Part shown: in pieces, positions 1 through 9,961 of the stretch
Layout: every line of letters begins with the position of its first letter
Numbering within the stretch: position 1 is the stretch's first letter
Source of the DNA: Nageia nagi
Lineage: Eukaryota > Pinophyta
Length of the DNA: 64,000 nucleotides
Assembly: GCA_050084985.1 (NCBI GenBank)
Contig: JBITNC010000002.1
Coordinates: forward strand, 33,976,001-34,040,000
Direction of reading: 5' to 3'
Program-made: the position numbers and the translations under genes
The notes under the pieces: generated by a model
What the model was told of the DNA's origin: nothing
Seen by the model: the letters and a program-made list of their open reading frames with translations, nothing else
Databases searched by the model: none

Positions 1-410
1 GGAAGGTAGAACCTTTTTGGCTTTGAGGATAGAAATTCTGTGCTCTGGTGTGTGCAAACAAATGAGCAAGGATAGATCCTTCGCTTCCCAAACTTTGTCC
101 ACAATTATATTCAGAAGATTCAGAGTATCATGGATGAAGTTTAGCACTGTATCAGTTGGTTGTCTCCTGTTTTCAGGCCTCTAAAACAAAGATTTAGAGC
201 TTTATGCTGTCTGTGTCGTTCCTCTTCAAACTTCTTGTTGACTGCTGTCACAATAATCAGGGTGGGTTTGTCGTCAGAGCTCCAAACTGCGTCTGCCCAG
301 GAAGAAGACTATGCCTGTAGCTGATGTGCAAGAGATGTTTGGGCAAATTTGTGGTTGAGTATCTTGTTTCTGAGAGCAACAATTTCCTTCTGTAGAATGT
401 CGAATGAGGA
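1..410 (-). pseudogene. LINE ORF1-like remnant (partial)
   Basis: Read on the minus strand from about 410 to 1, one frame stays open for some 85 codons with a single stop and then shifts frame once near 180. The reading starts with a helical stretch (LQKEIVALRNKI), then KKFEEERHRQHKALNL, then RGLKTGDNQ, and after the shift NFIHDTLNLLNIIVDKVWEA. A coiled stretch, then a basic KxLNLxFRGL motif, then an LNL..I.VD+.W segment is the usual build of plant LINE ORF1 nucleic-acid-binding proteins. The downstream end runs off the window, so the endonuclease and RT part cannot be seen. It is clearly broken. The family call rests on motif resemblance only. Confidence 0.45.
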
Positions 411-459
411 GGACTCATTTGATCCTAAAAGACAAAACTTGTAAAAAAGAGGAAGAAGC

Positions 460-740
460 TAAAATACCAGAAATAGCTTGCTGTCATCATGGCATAGCTG
501 AAGCAATTTACTGGCAGAAAGGAATGTTTTCTTTAGGGAGCAAAAACACTTCAATGCAAACTGGGGAAGAGGTTTTTGCAAATCCTTCACTTCTTCAATT
601 ATGGCATAGCTGAAGCTGTTTATTGGCAGAATGGAATGCTTTCTTTAGGGAGCAAAAACACTCCAATGCAACCTGGGGAAGAGGCTTTTGCAAATCCTTC
701 ACTTCTTCAAATACCAAGGTCAAGGCAATTTCTTCTATGG
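460..740 (-). pseudogene. PUB-type U-box ligase N-terminal (UND) remnant, duplicated
   Basis: On the minus strand two successive copies of one coding segment can be read. Copy one has FEEVKDLQKPLPQ followed by LKKAFHSANKQLQLCH. Copy two repeats it with LKKTFLSASKLLQLCH and continues into DDSKLFLV before a stop. The order FEE-[IV]-[RK], PLP, LKxAxxSAxxxLxxC and SKxxLV is the signature of the helical N-terminal region of plant PUB E3 ubiquitin ligases (PUB12/13/14 type), which precedes the U-box and armadillo repeats. No U-box or ARM repeats are visible here. The copies are joined with a one-base frame shift. This is a broken exon, not a working gene. It could also be a captured gene fragment next to the LINE remnant. 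Confidence 0.5.
489..712. repeat. Tandem duplication, two 112-base units
   Basis: Units 489-600 and 601-712 both begin ATGGCATAGCTGAAGC and end in a CACTTCTTCAA stretch, with scattered substitutions and no length change between them. The unit covers most of the PUB-like segment described at 460-740. Confidence 0.9.
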
Positions 741-3700
741 TTTTTCCTATATATATATAATTTGTCATTAAATATATCAACCCTAATTCATGCATGGTTC
801 CTGGGGCAAAGAGAGAGATTCATGAAACATGGTCAACATGAGTCAACCCTCATACAGAAAAGGGTTTTGGAGAGAATCAATATTAGAAAAAATAGATGAT
901 TTTTGTATTTAGATGAACAGACGGAGGAGAATATCCAGCAAAAACCCCAATGGGAACCCAAAGGCAGGTAAAAGAAGAAAATTCAACCAAGGGAGATTCG
1001 AACCAGGAGGATGAGAGACAAGCAGACAGCCTCAGTGAGCAGTTATCCCATACAAGAATCAACCAACAGGTAAACCACATTTGGATGAGCATGAAAAGCT
1101 GGAAAAATTATAATTGATGAAAATGAGCAGCAGAAATGCATGCCCCAAGGTAATATCTTTGTAGCTTAAGATGCAAGGATCCATTTTCAGACCTGGACAC
1201 CTTCAAAGAGAGTAAACATCATCCCAAAAACGGCGAAAAAAAGTCCAAAGAGAAAGACACGGATGGTAGAATGGATGCCACAAAAACTATAGTATGAATA
1301 GAGAGTTAGATAATATCTATTGGAAATAATAGTTTTGGGTCAACCAGAAAAACATAATTTTGTTGTGCATAGACAATAGACCCATTTAAAATCCTCTTTG
1401 GTTCCCCTAGTAATAAACGATTGCTTTAGACAACTGTCATCTTCAAGGGTGTGTAGCCAACACACGATTCTTTCTTGGTGATGATAAGGAAACTTAATGT
1501 CACCTGAGGATAAAATAGCTCGAATATGTCTTAATGGGTTTCAATTATTTGAGTAGGTTTATACAAAAAAGCATTTGCTAGTATATGTAACCATAGTTGT
1601 GAAATCACCAAGATGCAAACTTTATCTATTTTGATGTTAAGTGATCCCTCTTTGTTATGAGGCCAAATGGAACTTGTTTTATGGGAGTCCTGCTGATCTT
1701 TTCCACTTTTTTTATGAAGGTATGACAGATGTTTGATTTTTAATTGAAAAGTTCAAACTACTTTTTTTTATGAAGGTATTGATATGTCTAGGGTTTTGCC
1801 TGAGATTGGACGAGTATAACTAGATGGTCATGTTGCATGGAAGGCTATCTTTTTCTAGATTTATTTCAGCACATTTATTTTGTTTTATGCCATGACACTA
1901 TATTTCTGCTTCTATTATCTAATTGTACATGCGCATATATGAGATATTATTGTTGTGTTTGATCTAGAACTAGTGTTTATTGATTGAAATTCTCTTCGTT
2001 ATAAAGTACATAAGGCTTCTTTAAAATCAGATTGTTTAAATTTGTGCAGACATGGCTTCACACAATCAGCTTTGCCAGCTGGCCAATTCAGAGCACCAGT
2101 CATTGTTTATCTAAGTTAGGAGCAGCTTAGTTTCTAGCTTGCTTTCATTACGTTTATTTGCTGATGTTGATAATATAGTAATATACATAGGCTTTTGTTA
2201 CTAGAAGGTGATAACAAAGAAGGTTATTGTTGTCTTATATGAAATGAACCAATTGTTACCAAATATAGTTTCATATGGACAGGCTTTACATATGCTATGT
2301 TACATCTGCAAAGAAAGAGATACTAGAGTCTTGAGGGGCTTTTAAAATTTTATTGTTTGCTGAATGGCTTGTTTTGATAAGGCATACTGCTAGATTTCTG
2401 ATATCCATGGAAAATGTGGTTCCATATCATGTAAAAATGCATGAGAAGTAATTAAAGATTACTAGAACAATATGTTATTTTCGACCTGTAGAAACCATGG
2501 TTAAAACTGGTATTTGCACACGATATGTTCATTTGTTTGTTCACAATGAATACCATTCTTCGTTGCTTTTTGTAAGTGTTTTATTATACTGAAATGCCAT
2601 CCCGATGTCTTAATAGATTTTGAAGTGTTTTATTACACTGAAATGCCATTCTTCATCGCTTTTTGTTTCCTGTTTGGGTTTGTTAAAATGACGAGGAGCT
2701 GTACTATAAAAACTGAATTCAATTAGCAGATTGATTATTTTACTGGATAATGATTCATGTCATCCTTGTTTGTAAATATGATCTATTTTTTTAATCATTC
2801 CCTTTTATGGTAGCTTTGTAGTTGTTTACACGTTGTTACTTCAATAAAACACATCTAATTAATATTTCAAAAACTATAAAATCCCAATTTTTGTTAAATT
2901 TGAAACTAGAGTGGACATATGTATCAAGGTGTCTAGATAATGCTTAGACTTTATAAAGAGGACAATGTGTTCTAGTTTCCATCTGGAGGCTGCCTTTTTG
3001 TTAGCCATAAGCCATTTTGTTTGTTTTCCAATTGTGCAGCAGTGGGAAATCTATTAATTTGGAAATTGGAAAACACTTTTAATGATCCAAACCAGGAAAT
3101 ACCATATTTGGAGTTTCTAAGTCTTAAATGCAGCCAAAAAAAGACATTACTAAAGGCGAACAACAAGGCAATGCCTTTCACACAAACATTTCAAGTTAAA
3201 ATATCCTTCAAAGCTATCAAAGGTTCATATTATTTCTATTTATTTGGAAGTTGGAAAAAGTTTATTGATCCGAGTTTTTATTTTGATATATGATATAAAC
3301 AAGGGTTCTGAAAGAACCTTTAAGTTTTTACATTTGCATCAAGATGCTTAATATGCACAATTTCAAAAAAATTGATTTTTCAAGTCTAAAGAAACCTTGT
3401 TTAGAAGCACAAGAGAGCCTTAAAAAATAAAAACAAGAAGTCCAAAACAAAATCTACCTCTCACAAGAGGTATCTAATAACAAAGATTGAGACTATCATG
3501 GCCTGAAATACAACATTAAAATGTCCTAGGTCAAAACCAAAAAGGGCTACAAATCCCCACCATTAAAAACTAGTCACAACCTTAAAAAGTTCAAAATTCA
3601 AATAACAAACAAGGTATAAAGCATGATAGGACAAACTATCCAAATCAACATGAATTACTTCCACATCCAACAAATTTGAAACATTTTGAAAGGCTTGTTC

Positions 3701-3973
3701 TTGGTCATTTGTGCAACATAAATCTTGCCTACCATTGCATGCATTTTCAACTATAAAATTACAACATTAAATGTGGATCGATATCAAGAAAAGCTATTGC
3801 ACACAAATCTGAATAATAAAAAGCTAAGTCTTCATATGCCCCTTGATAGGAAAGAGTTGTTTTGTCTTCCACTTTATTGCCAATCTCATTTACTAGTTGA
3901 GATTTAGACAATCCCTAGAGCATACTCCATAGTGTGACAACATGTTCTCCTATCTCCCTCATCACCAAACACC
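741..3973. other. AT-rich low-copy DNA without a supported gene
   Basis: No frame here shows a recognisable protein. A plus-strand open frame of 55 codons lies at 950-1117 (hydrophilic, rich in Q, E and S), and a 90-codon frame lies at 3021-3293; neither resembles a family. A phrase around AAGTGTTTTATTA.ACTGAAATGCCAT occurs twice (about 2573 and 2620). Splice-acceptor-like TTTGTGCAG (about 2041) and CAATTGTGCAG (about 3029) are present, so part could be intron, but no exon can be defended. The minus strand of about 3560-3760 reads open for roughly 55 codons without any recognisable motif. Confidence 0.5.
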
Positions 3974-3978
3974 ATGAT

Positions 3979-4703
3979 TGTTAGGAATGGGGCTTGATTA
4001 TTACGTTAAGTATGAGAAAACAATTCTATGTTTTGTAATCGACATGTATAAGATTGATTAGTAAGATCAACCTATCGGAAAAAGATCAATTTGTGAGGTT
4101 GATTGGGGGGAAGCAAATAAATTGTGCAATCACTTGACCAATCAACGGTAATTGGCATGGTGGTGATTGATCTGAAACCCAATCAGAATGATGTTGGCCC
4201 ATCGTGAACCAAAGATGCAAGCAATTTAATTTTAGATAAAAATAATTATTTGCCTTTTCTATCCTTAGATTTAGATGTTGCTTTTTGTGGCAAATTTATT
4301 GGTTGTAAAATCACTCGAGTAAGGAGTAGAAAAATAAAATGTATGGATCTATATATGAATGTGTAATTCATGGAATAGATGAGAATAGTTATAGTTTTGA
4401 GATTTGTAAAGGTATGAGAAATTGTAAGAGGAGAGTAAATCCTTGGGAGAGGGACTATTGTAAGAGAAATTCTTGTAAACCAAAGAGGAAGGTACAACAA
4501 TTTGACTATTGGTTGTTTCTTTTTGGTGGTTCAGATTGATTAGTTAAGGGATTGAATATTTTTCATGGATGTAGTTTACAATGGGTGAACCATGTTACAT
4601 AGTTTATCATTTCTTGTTTGTGTGATCTTGTTTGCATATTTTTTATTTTAAAATTAAACCATATTGATTTCTCAACTATACTTTTATATAATAAATCTTA
4701 ACA
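3979..4703 (+). repeat. E1 5' LTR
   Basis: 725 bases, TG...CA ends. The same sequence recurs at 6566-6692 and 7913-8018 (5' parts) and 20574-21125 (3' part). It is followed at once by a tRNA-Met-type primer site. No clear TATA box was recognised. Confidence 0.8.
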
Positions 4704-4705
4704 AT

Positions 4706-4717
4706 TGGTATCAAAGC
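4706..4717 (+). other. E1 primer binding site
   Basis: TGGTATCAAAGC two bases after the LTR, close to the TGGTATCAGAGC complement of initiator tRNA-Met used by most plant copia elements. Confidence 0.8.
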
Positions 4718-4796
4718 TTTGTTTTGTTGGGTATTTGATAGAATCAAAAGAAACGTTTCTAGATTGAGTGGTAGCAATAACAAAAGAAGGAAAATT

Positions 4797-5240
4797 TAGG
4801 GAGGAAAGGCTTAATAGCCAAATTTTTTAGTTTTGGAAGATGCAATTATAGAACTACTTGTACCAAAAGAAAAAGACTACAAAAGATCTTATGGATACAT
4901 TGGCCAGGTTGTATGAAAAACACTAAGCTTCAAACAAGGTATTTCTTATGAAAAGATTATTTAATATACAAATGATTGAAGGAGGATTTGTTTTAGACCA
5001 TTTGAATGATTTTAATATTGTTACTAATAAGTTAAGTTCCAAGGGTTTATATTTTGATGATACTATGAGGGCCTTATTGATGCTGTGCTCATTATAGGAA
5101 AACTTGAATAGCTTGGTAATGACGATAAGTAACTTTACTTCAACTTTTAACAAGTTAAAGTTTGATGATGTGGTGGGCATACTTCCTAGTGAGGATATGC
5201 AAAGGAAATCCACAAGTGGAACATCAATTTTTTGGTGTTT
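4797..5240 (+). pseudogene. E1 gag remnant (copia UBN2-type)
   Basis: Shifting between frames gives the plant copia gag core: a helical LARLYEKH-like stretch, a KRLFNMQMIEGG-like segment, LNDFNIVTNKL, FDDTMRALLMLCSL, and KLKFDDVVGILPSEDMQRKS near 5150-5210. Gag forms the virus-like particle that packages the element RNA. Several stops and frame breaks, including a TAG at about 5096 directly after the LCSL motif, mean no protein can be made. A zinc-knuckle-like CWYCEMKRNMKCW region follows at about 5336-5375, with changed spacing. Confidence 0.65.
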
Positions 5241-5469
5241 TAATTGTTGAGAATAAGGGAAGATAGAGGGACAAAGGCAAGAATCAAAATCAAGGAAAAT
5301 TAAAGGGTAACTCCATGGGAAAAGGTAATGTGGAGTGTTGGTATTGTGAGATGAAGAGAAACATGAAGTGTTGGTCTAGGAAAGTAGATGAAAAGGAAAG
5401 TAATGAGAATCAAGGTAATGATTAAGAAGCTAATATGGTTGGTGAGATTTTATAAGACACTTTGGTTTT

Positions 5470-5935
5470 ATCTATTGAAATGAATACTGATTGTTGGGTT
5501 ATAGATTTTGGTGCTTCTTTTCATGCCACTTCTCATAAGGATTATTTCATAGATTATGTTCAAGGAGATTTTGGACATATGTTGTCGGGTAATGGTCTAC
5601 CATATTGAAGGGATGAGTAAGATCATGATTAAAATGCTTAATGAAAATCGAGGGGTGTTGAATGAAGTGAGGCACATCTCTGATTTGAAAAGAAACCTCA
5701 TTTCAATAAGTAAACTTGATGGTGAGGGTTACTTGATTGCATTCGGTAATCGAGAGCAAAAGGTTACTAAGGGTTTCATTGTTGTTGCAAGAGGTAAGCT
5801 AGTTGGTATACTTTATTTGCTTACTAACACATCTAGTTGCACAATGATGTTAGCATCAACAAATGAGAATGTAGTTATGGGACACCATAAATTTGGACAA
5901 GTGAAAAAGAGTGAATTATGGTTTTGTAAAAAATA
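5470..5935 (+). pseudogene. E1 protease and GAG-pre-integrase remnant
   Basis: The reading begins NTDCWVIDFGASFHATS at about 5485-5535, the copia aspartic protease active-site region, where the usual DSGA is DFGA so the serine or threonine after the catalytic aspartate is lost. It continues through LNEVRHISDLKRNLISISKLD, GEGYLIAFG and VARGKLVGILYLLT, the conserved stretch leading to the GAG-pre-integrase domain. The 126-codon open frame 5556-5936 covers the second half. Integrase catalytic motifs are absent: the element jumps from here to the RT start. A working version would cut the polyprotein. Confidence 0.7.
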
Positions 5936-6350
5936 AAGAGTGCAAGATTTGTTTTGGATGGAAATGATGTTTCCAAAAAGAAGATGTGGATACTAAAGGT
6001 GCAAGAAGGTTTTCAACATCAAGATCAAGAAATTCCATAAAGGTATGTTAGAAGATGTAAAAGGGTAAGTTGTTATTTCTCCGCACATTCTTATGTGTTG
6101 TATAATGATGCTAGTGAATGCTTTTAAAATGGTACGCAAAAGGAAACCATGAAGAAGTGGGAGCTTGGCATGGATAAGGAGGAAGATTCCTTAATGCAAA
6201 ACCAATGGGATTTTTTGAAGTTATCTAAAGAATTTAAGAATTGCATGACAAGTGTGTATACAAGGTGAAGGTAGAGGAAGGAGATCAAGAATTTTACAAG
6301 GAGGGGCTTGAGATGAAAATGTTTGCACAAGATAAAGGTATGGCCCATGG
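5936..6350 (+). pseudogene. E1 reverse-transcriptase N-terminal remnant
   Basis: After a short integrase-end-like stretch, 6040-6350 reads in pieces as the linker before copia RT and its first block: RR-ST-RS near 6003-6030, KKWELGMDKEEDSLMQNQ at about 6150-6205, WDFLKLS, KCVYKVKVEEGD, then YKEGLEMKMFAQDKGMA, matching the family pattern W..AM..E...L..N.TWDLV..P, KWVYK.K and YKARLV.KGF.QK. The palm motifs that follow (LDVK.AFL, YVDD) are deleted. Many stops. Past 6360 there is only the non-coding 3' end of E1 and a purine-rich stretch at 6554-6565 before the LTR. Confidence 0.6.
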
Positions 6351-6565
6351 AGTGGGAGGTATGAACTGTTTTAAGTTCATGAACAATAAAGGTAAAGGGA
6401 TTTGTTGAAAATGGTTCTAATAAGGTATATGTTGTCAAAGGGAGCAAAGGAGGAATTGAGAGTTCTCCTAATTTTGGTTGGTCTTACGGAATGAAGATCA
6501 AGATGAGAACATCTCAACCCAAGGTTGTAACGTGTTGTTGCAGAATCAATTTTCATGAGGGAAAT

Positions 6566-6692
6566 TGTTAGGAATGGAGCTTGATTATTTGGCTAAGTAC
6601 AAGAAAATAACTCTTTATTTTGTAATCGACATGCAAATGATAGATCAATAGGACCAATCGATTGAAAGAGGCTCGATTTGTAGGATCAATAG
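6566..6692 (+). repeat. E1 3' LTR start, first (duplicated) copy
   Basis: TGTTAGGAATGGAGCTTG and about 127 bases of E1 LTR follow a purine tract, then are cut by E2-type LTR sequence at 6693. Confidence 0.7.
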
Positions 6693-7708
6693 TGTAATGT
6701 CCTAATATTACAATGTTCCATTTCTCCATTCTTTTTGAGATGGGACACACATCTTCTTTGTGAATTTTTAATAATTAGGATTATTTTAATATTTTGTGAA
6801 GTCTAGTGTTGATGGGACTTACAAAAAAAATATTTTAACCTTATGATGTTGGATGCTTCATTCTTAGGTGCAAAAATGAGTAATTGAGCACTTTAAGGGT
6901 GGACATTTCACCTCTAGGTGTATTTTGTGTTTTTAAGTCTAATTAGGAGTATTTTCATATTTAATTAATAAATATGGGCCATATTTGTAATTTGAGGACC
7001 ATGTTTACTCCTCAATCTTGAATGCCCAATATAAGAAGGTCTAATTTGTAAATAGGAGTTATTTTATGTCTAGGAGCATTATAAAAGGGAGATGAGCGCA
7101 TGACTCAAAGCATGTTATGAATCTTTTAAACCACCCTTTTTGGAGTGCAAGCTTCTCTCCCATTGAAGGATGAAATCCTTAATGAGAAAGCTCACCTTAC
7201 GGATGAAAACCCTCAAGTTGGTCAACTAGGTCCTGTCACCACTCTTATTCAGAAAAATTAGCCTTGGAAGCCTTAGAGTGATCGAGTGAATATCTACCCC
7301 TTTTCGTTGGCTTTGAAGGTGAAGAGTGAATCTTGGAATCCTATCCAAGCCCTAGGAGTGAGACATTTGGCCTTAAGAAGACAATTGGTGAATTTTAGCA
7401 TCTTCAATTTGGTGATTCTAGCTCCTTGGTGGACGTCACCCCTTTGAGAGTCCTTTGAGCTCTTTGAGATCACAATCTTGGTTTGTTGAGCAATTATGAG
7501 GATATTGGTATATATTGAATATTTTTATTTCTCTTACTGCATCTTAATTTATGTATGCTTATGCGCTTAAGTAAACTTGCCTAATTTTCAACATTTTGAG
7601 CACTTGCATTAGATCATCCTATTTTCGCATAATTGTAGCAATTTTCTTGCATAATTAATATTTCGCACTAAGATTAGAACATCATTTGGTATAATTGGCA
7701 TATTTAAT
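6693..7708 (+). repeat. E2-type LTR, truncated duplicate copy
   Basis: Starts TGTAATGTCCTAATATTAC like the E2 LTRs at 8019 and 19469 and follows them for about 1 kb, but lacks the final stretch ending AATATTACA. A TATAAAAGG-type box lies near 7081-7090. It belongs to the tandem duplication at 6446-9052, so it need not be a separate insertion. Short open frames inside these LTRs are a by-product of the LTR sequence. Confidence 0.7.
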
Positions 7709-7802
7709 GACAACCCCTTGCCTAGCTTCGTTCCCACACAGACTTGTTCCTCCTCCTTTCCACCAAGCTGCCTTTACCATGTGACTCCCATCTTGCACTT
7801 GT
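7709..7802. other. Spacer between duplicated segments
   Basis: About 94 bases, richer in C and T than the flanks, with no match elsewhere in the window. It may be filler copied from another site when the duplication formed. Confidence 0.4.
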
Positions 7803-7912
7803 AAAGGAGGAATTGAGAGTTCTCCCAATTTCGGTTGGTTTTAAGGAATAAAGATCAAGATGAGAATATTTCAACCCAAGGTTGCAATGTGTTAAATTTT
7901 CAAGAGGGAGAT

Positions 7913-8018
7913 TATTAGGAATGGAGCTTGATTATTTGGCTAAGTACAAGAAAACAACTCTTTGTTTTGTACTTAACATGCAAATGATCTGAAGAGGATC
8001 AATTTGCAAGATTGATCA
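7913..8018 (+). repeat. E1 3' LTR, left part beside E2
   Basis: Second copy of the E1 LTR start (TATTAGGAATGG, the initial TG mutated), preceded by AAGAGGGAGAT, a good polypurine tract. It ends in GATCA (8014-8018), the likely left target-site copy of E2. The LTR resumes at 20574. Confidence 0.75.
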
Positions 8019-9140
8019 TGTAATATCCTAACATTACTATGTTCCATTTCTCCATTCTTTTTGAGACGGGACATGCATCTTTTTTGTGAATTTTTAATAA
8101 TTAGGATTATTTTATTATTTTGTACAGTTTGGTGTCTGTGGGACACACAAAAATAATATTTTAACCCTATGATGTTGGATGCTTCAGTCTTAGGTGCAAA
8201 AATGAGTAATTGAGCACTCTAAGGGTGGACATTTCATCTATGTGTATTTTGAGTTATTTAGCTCTAATTAAGAGTCTTTTATATTTTATTAATAAATGTG
8301 GGTCCTATTTGTAAATTGAGGATCATGTTTACTCCTCAATCTTGAGCATCCAATATAAGAAGGTCTAATATGTAATTACGAGTAATTTTATGTTTAGATT
8401 GGGTTTGCAACCATAAAATAGAATCACGCTTCACCAAAGGAGCACTATAAAGGGGAGATGAGCGCATGACTTAATATGAATATTTTAAACCCTCCTTTTT
8501 GGAGTGCAACCTTCTCTCCCTTTGAAGGACAAAAACCTTAAGGAGAGACCCCATCTTACGGATGAAAATCCTCAAGTTGGTCAATTAAGCCCTATCGCCT
8601 TATTTAGAAAAATTTGCCTTGAAAGCCTTGGAGCATTTGACTAAAGATCTACCCTTATTTGTTGAGGTTTGAATGTGAAGAGTGTAACCTGGAATCTTAT
8701 TCGAACCTTAAGAATGAGACGTTCAATCTCAAGGAGATAGTTAGTGAATTTTGGTATCTTCAATTTGGTGATTTTAGCTCCCTGGTGAGACGTCACCTCT
8801 TGGAGAGTGCTTTGGATCACAATCTTGGTTTGTTTAGCAATTATGATATTGGTATTTGTTGAATATTTTTATCTCCCTTACTGCATCTCAATCTGTGTAT
8901 GCTTGTGCGATTAAGTAAAATGCCTAATTTTTAACATTTTGAGCACTTGCATGAGATCATTCTATTTTCGCATAATTGTACCCATTTTCCTAAGTAATTA
9001 ATATTTCACACTTAAATTAGGATATCATTTGGCATAATTTGGTATTTTTGAGTAATTTTCTTTAAGTTGGAGTAATAAGGTGTACTTTGGAATTTGCATA
9101 TTTGTTAAGAATTTTATGTGCCCTTGTTCAAAATATTACA
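8019..9140 (+). repeat. E2 5' LTR
   Basis: 1122 bases from TGTAATATCC to AATATTACA. Matched along its length by 19469-20568 and, in part, by 6693-7708. Confidence 0.8.
8446..8453 (+). promoter_or_regulatory. E2 LTR TATA box
   Basis: TATAAAGG in the middle of the LTR, followed by the GGGAGATGAGC stretch conserved in the other E2 LTR copies (TATAAAAGG at about 7081; weakened to TGTAAAGG at about 19856). Probable promoter of the element, judged by position only. Confidence 0.5.
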
Positions 9141-9141
9141 A

Positions 9142-9153
9142 TGGTATTAGAGC
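9142..9153 (+). other. E2 primer binding site
   Basis: TGGTATTAGAGC one base after the 5' LTR, complementary in pattern to initiator tRNA-Met. Confidence 0.75.
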
Positions 9154-9550
9154 CTTGGTATTGCCAACCTATCTGGAAGATGATTGGAGGAGTTAATTAA
9201 AGCCTAGATTTTTCCAAAGTTAATTGAAGAAATCTATTAGAATTTTGATCTTGCTTGTGAAGAAGTTTATTAGATAATCATAGATGTAACTACAGTAGTA
9301 TTAGTTCATTCAACCCTAAAGGTTGATCTTGTAGGATCAAAGGAGATTTTTGTATTTATGGTAACTTCGTTGGAGCTTGGGAAGGAGATGTCCAAGTTTA
9401 AGGCCATCTTGTGTGCCCTAATTCCACCATTTTCCTCTTGAGGAGGTGATGCTAGCAATTTTGGTACCCTAAAAGATCAATTTTGTAGGTGACACAAATA
9501 CTAAAGCACCTTGGAGAAGTTCATTCAAGCCTGAAGGTGACATCAAATAC
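9154..9550 (+). other. E2 leader before the E3 insertion
   Basis: About 400 bases of E2 internal DNA without a readable domain. A gag start is expected here or past the E3 insertion. E3 interrupts near 9551, and E2 sequence resumes near 17630. Confidence 0.5.
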
Positions 9551-9947
9551 TAATGAATTAAATATTAAAATTTATCTTACACTCATCCCACATGTGAATA
9601 TGTTTATCCCTTGGATTATAACATTCCCCTTGGGTAAAAGGGTGAGCTAAAGTGAGATTTTTGCCTATAAATTGAGGGCTTTCCTCAAGCATTCTTCGCT
9701 TTAGTTGAAAGCATTGTAATGCTCTTAGTGTAAAGAAGAATAGGAGGAGAGAGCGCTAGTGTTGCATTGTAATAATGTGCTCTTGAGAAGTAATAAGATC
9801 TAGATTAGAGTAGAGTACTCTTTAGTTGAAAGGAACCACTATACATCCGTTTCTCTCTTTGTGTGTGTGATTGTGTTTTCTTGAGTTGAAGATTAAGATG
9901 ATAGCTTCAAGCTTGATGTTGGGTGTAGAAGGATTCATTTCCTTTCA
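9551..9947 (+). repeat. E3 5' LTR (5' end lost)
   Basis: Aligns from AATGAATTAAATATT onward with 17229-17629. A TATAAATT box lies at 9666-9673. Ends CCTTTCA at 9947, directly before the primer site. Confidence 0.75.
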
Positions 9948-9949
9948 AG

Positions 9950-9961
9950 TGGTACCATAGC
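9950..9961 (+). other. E3 primer binding site
   Basis: TGGTACCATAGC two bases after the LTR: same position and TGGTA start as the other elements, with changes in the middle. Mutated tRNA-Met-type site. Confidence 0.6.

Larger units (their letters stand above)
6446..9052 (+). repeat. Tandem duplication spanning the E1/E2 junction
   Basis: Segment 6446-7708 (E1 3' end, start of the E1 LTR, most of an E2 LTR) reappears as 7803-9052 in the same order and orientation, offset 1357 bases at its start. The copies differ by many substitutions and small indels (for example an extra stretch near 8400-8440), so the event is old. About 94 bases of unrelated, more GC-rich DNA (7709-7802) separate them. 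Confidence 0.75.

Noticed and set aside
3021-3293. 90-codon plus frame
   Set aside because: No recognisable motif, and an open minus frame overlaps it. Insufficient evidence for a gene.
4246-4500. 84-codon minus frame and its plus counterpart 4339-4539
   Set aside because: Inside the E1 LTR and repeated at 20732-21016 in the partner LTR. LTR sequence, not a gene.
8659-8862. 67-codon open frame, with a similar 65-codon frame at 20061-20258
   Set aside because: Both lie at the same place in the two E2 LTRs, so their similarity comes from LTR identity, not from a shared gene.
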